64,000 nucleotides of DNA from Poecilobothrus nobilitatus (lineage: Eukaryota > Arthropoda > Insecta > Diptera > Dolichopodidae), in contig OX352773.1 of the NCBI GenBank assembly GCA_947095535.1, forward strand, positions 209,890,093 through 209,954,092, in the 5' to 3' direction. Numbering within the stretch: position 1 is the stretch's first letter; every line of letters starts with the position of its first letter. This document shows positions 63,086 to 64,000 of the stretch, piece by piece. The position numbers and the translations under genes were made by a program. The notes beneath the pieces are model-generated. The model was not told the origin of the DNA. It saw only the letters and a list, made by a program, of their open reading frames with translations, and did no database searches.

Positions 63086-64000
63086 TAGATCTTTTGAGGC
63101 CTTTAAATGAATTTTAAACATTTTAAGCTGAAGAGATATTCTGTCAACTTGACAAGTTACACATTACTGGTATAATATATTTTCATGTTTTCCATCTCTT
63201 TCATACTCATTTGATAAGTTTAATTTTTTATCCTTATTTTTCTATTTTTGTTTTTGCATTAAAATAGAAAAATGTATATATGGATAAGTAGGAATACAAA
63301 ATACTTGATGCTTTTTTGCTATACATCAGTATAATAGAACCAGATACTATATATTTCAATTAAAATTTTTATGATTGTATGTGTTTAGAGAAATTTTGTA
63401 TGTTTTCTTTAAACCTGACACGTGATAAATATAAAAATTGTGATGAATATAATAAAAATGCATTATCCTTTTAAATTTGTTAGAAAAATTAATGTAGAAT
63501 GTTTTATTAAAAACATTTTATTGAAAAGTTTATTTATTAGTTTCACTGTGTTCAACCATCACTGTGTCCATCCATTTTTATAAGAATTTAAATATGAAAT
63601 AAATCTGTGTTCAGGTAAAAATAAAGAAATTAAAAGGATAAAAGTAGATACAAATTGTAGATAAAAAAATAATAGTTGTATAACAAGTTTTTGCTATATA
63701 TAACCTCCCAAAGTTGGGAAAAGCTTTACCTTTAAATACTCAAAACTTAAACTCGGCAATAATCAGTAAAATGTAATAATAAGTAAAATATTTAATTAAA
63801 AACTTAAATTTTAAGAAGGGTAACATCTTCAAGCACAAACATAGGCTGTTTTATAGGAAAATGTTGTCTCCCACTCCGTTTGGTAACTGAGGTGTTTGAG
63901 AGCATACGGCGTCAAAAATTGAACAAAAAATTGAATATGCGTTGCTGAAACTGAAGCTCATTATATTATGTTAATGATTTTTCTTAATTATGTAGGGTTT
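63086..64000. other. Anonymous AT-rich DNA to the window end
   Basis: No gene is supported. A 16-bp imperfect tandem repeat, CACTGTGTYCAWCCAT, occurs twice at 63544-63575. From 63830 to the end the sequence is slightly less AT-biased and holds a plus-strand frame of about 44 codons (reading LPLRLVTEVFESIRRQKLNK) that matches no family I know; it may continue a feature outside the window. Confidence 0.4.

Noticed and set aside
1..64000. CRISPR array, operon or bacterial gene cluster
   Set aside because: No regularly spaced repeats, no long ORFs and no ribosome-binding context; the window is eukaryotic noncoding DNA.

Overview
The window looks like 64 kb of a very A+T-rich animal nuclear genome, most likely an insect. 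The evidence is long A and T homopolymers (up to 21 T at 31746-31766), remnants of several transposon classes, tRNA-derived SINEs with RNA polymerase III boxes, and no bacterial-style gene packing. The style of several repeats (TIRs reading TATACCYTACACCT followed by GTCCGTCCGTCC blocks) reminds me of fly (Diptera) genomes, but that is an impression from memory, not something shown here. I find no protein-coding gene. The longest open frame is 114 codons (44233-44577, minus strand) and lies inside a tandemly repeated transposable element. The other open frames are short, rich in F/L/I/K/N/Y, and look like chance frames in AT-rich DNA. The window is either intergenic or inside one or more very long introns.

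Most of what can be annotated is repeats. Family A is a roughly 0.8 kb non-autonomous element ending in a GGAC-rich tract and a terminal hairpin. It has six recognisable copies (14.1, 27.4, 30.2, 37.4, 45.4 and 62.3 kb), all on the plus strand. Family B has two copies in opposite orientation (6.6 and 25.6 kb). Family C/D has four poly(A)-ended 3' fragments (9.0 minus; 23.7, 32.6 and 42.2 kb plus) that resemble the 3' UTR of R1-clade non-LTR retrotransposons and share a small stem-loop. Two copies of one tRNA-derived SINE lie at 18.0 (minus) and 39.6 kb (plus); the first is complete, with a 15-bp target-site duplication. A separate tRNA-Lys-like fragment lies at 33.0 kb. A 693-bp hAT-type element with near-identical 8-bp target duplications is nested inside one family A copy (30.3-31.0 kb). 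Three further inverted-repeat elements lie at 35.85-36.43, 42.42-42.66 and 44.07-45.00 kb; the last carries an internal minisatellite of about 142 bp.

Between these, long stretches (1-6.6, 9.2-14.1, 46-49, 51-62 kb) are anonymous AT-rich DNA with homopolymers, small tandem duplications and short hairpins. A few patches (50.3-51.2, 53.3, 55.4-55.8, 58.8-59.2 kb) have more balanced composition and more CpG. One, at 50921-51191, is bounded by a good acceptor-like and a good donor-like site and could be an untranslated exon. This is speculative.

The history of the window reads as repeated invasion: old family A copies, R1-like insertions, then SINE and hAT insertions, with decay by small indels and slippage. 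I did not find a convincing new multi-gene system. The best leads are the covarying stem-loop in the R1-like tails, the conserved hairpin just after the SINE tRNA head, the composite TIR-plus-minisatellite element at 44-45 kb, and the uniform orientation of family A.
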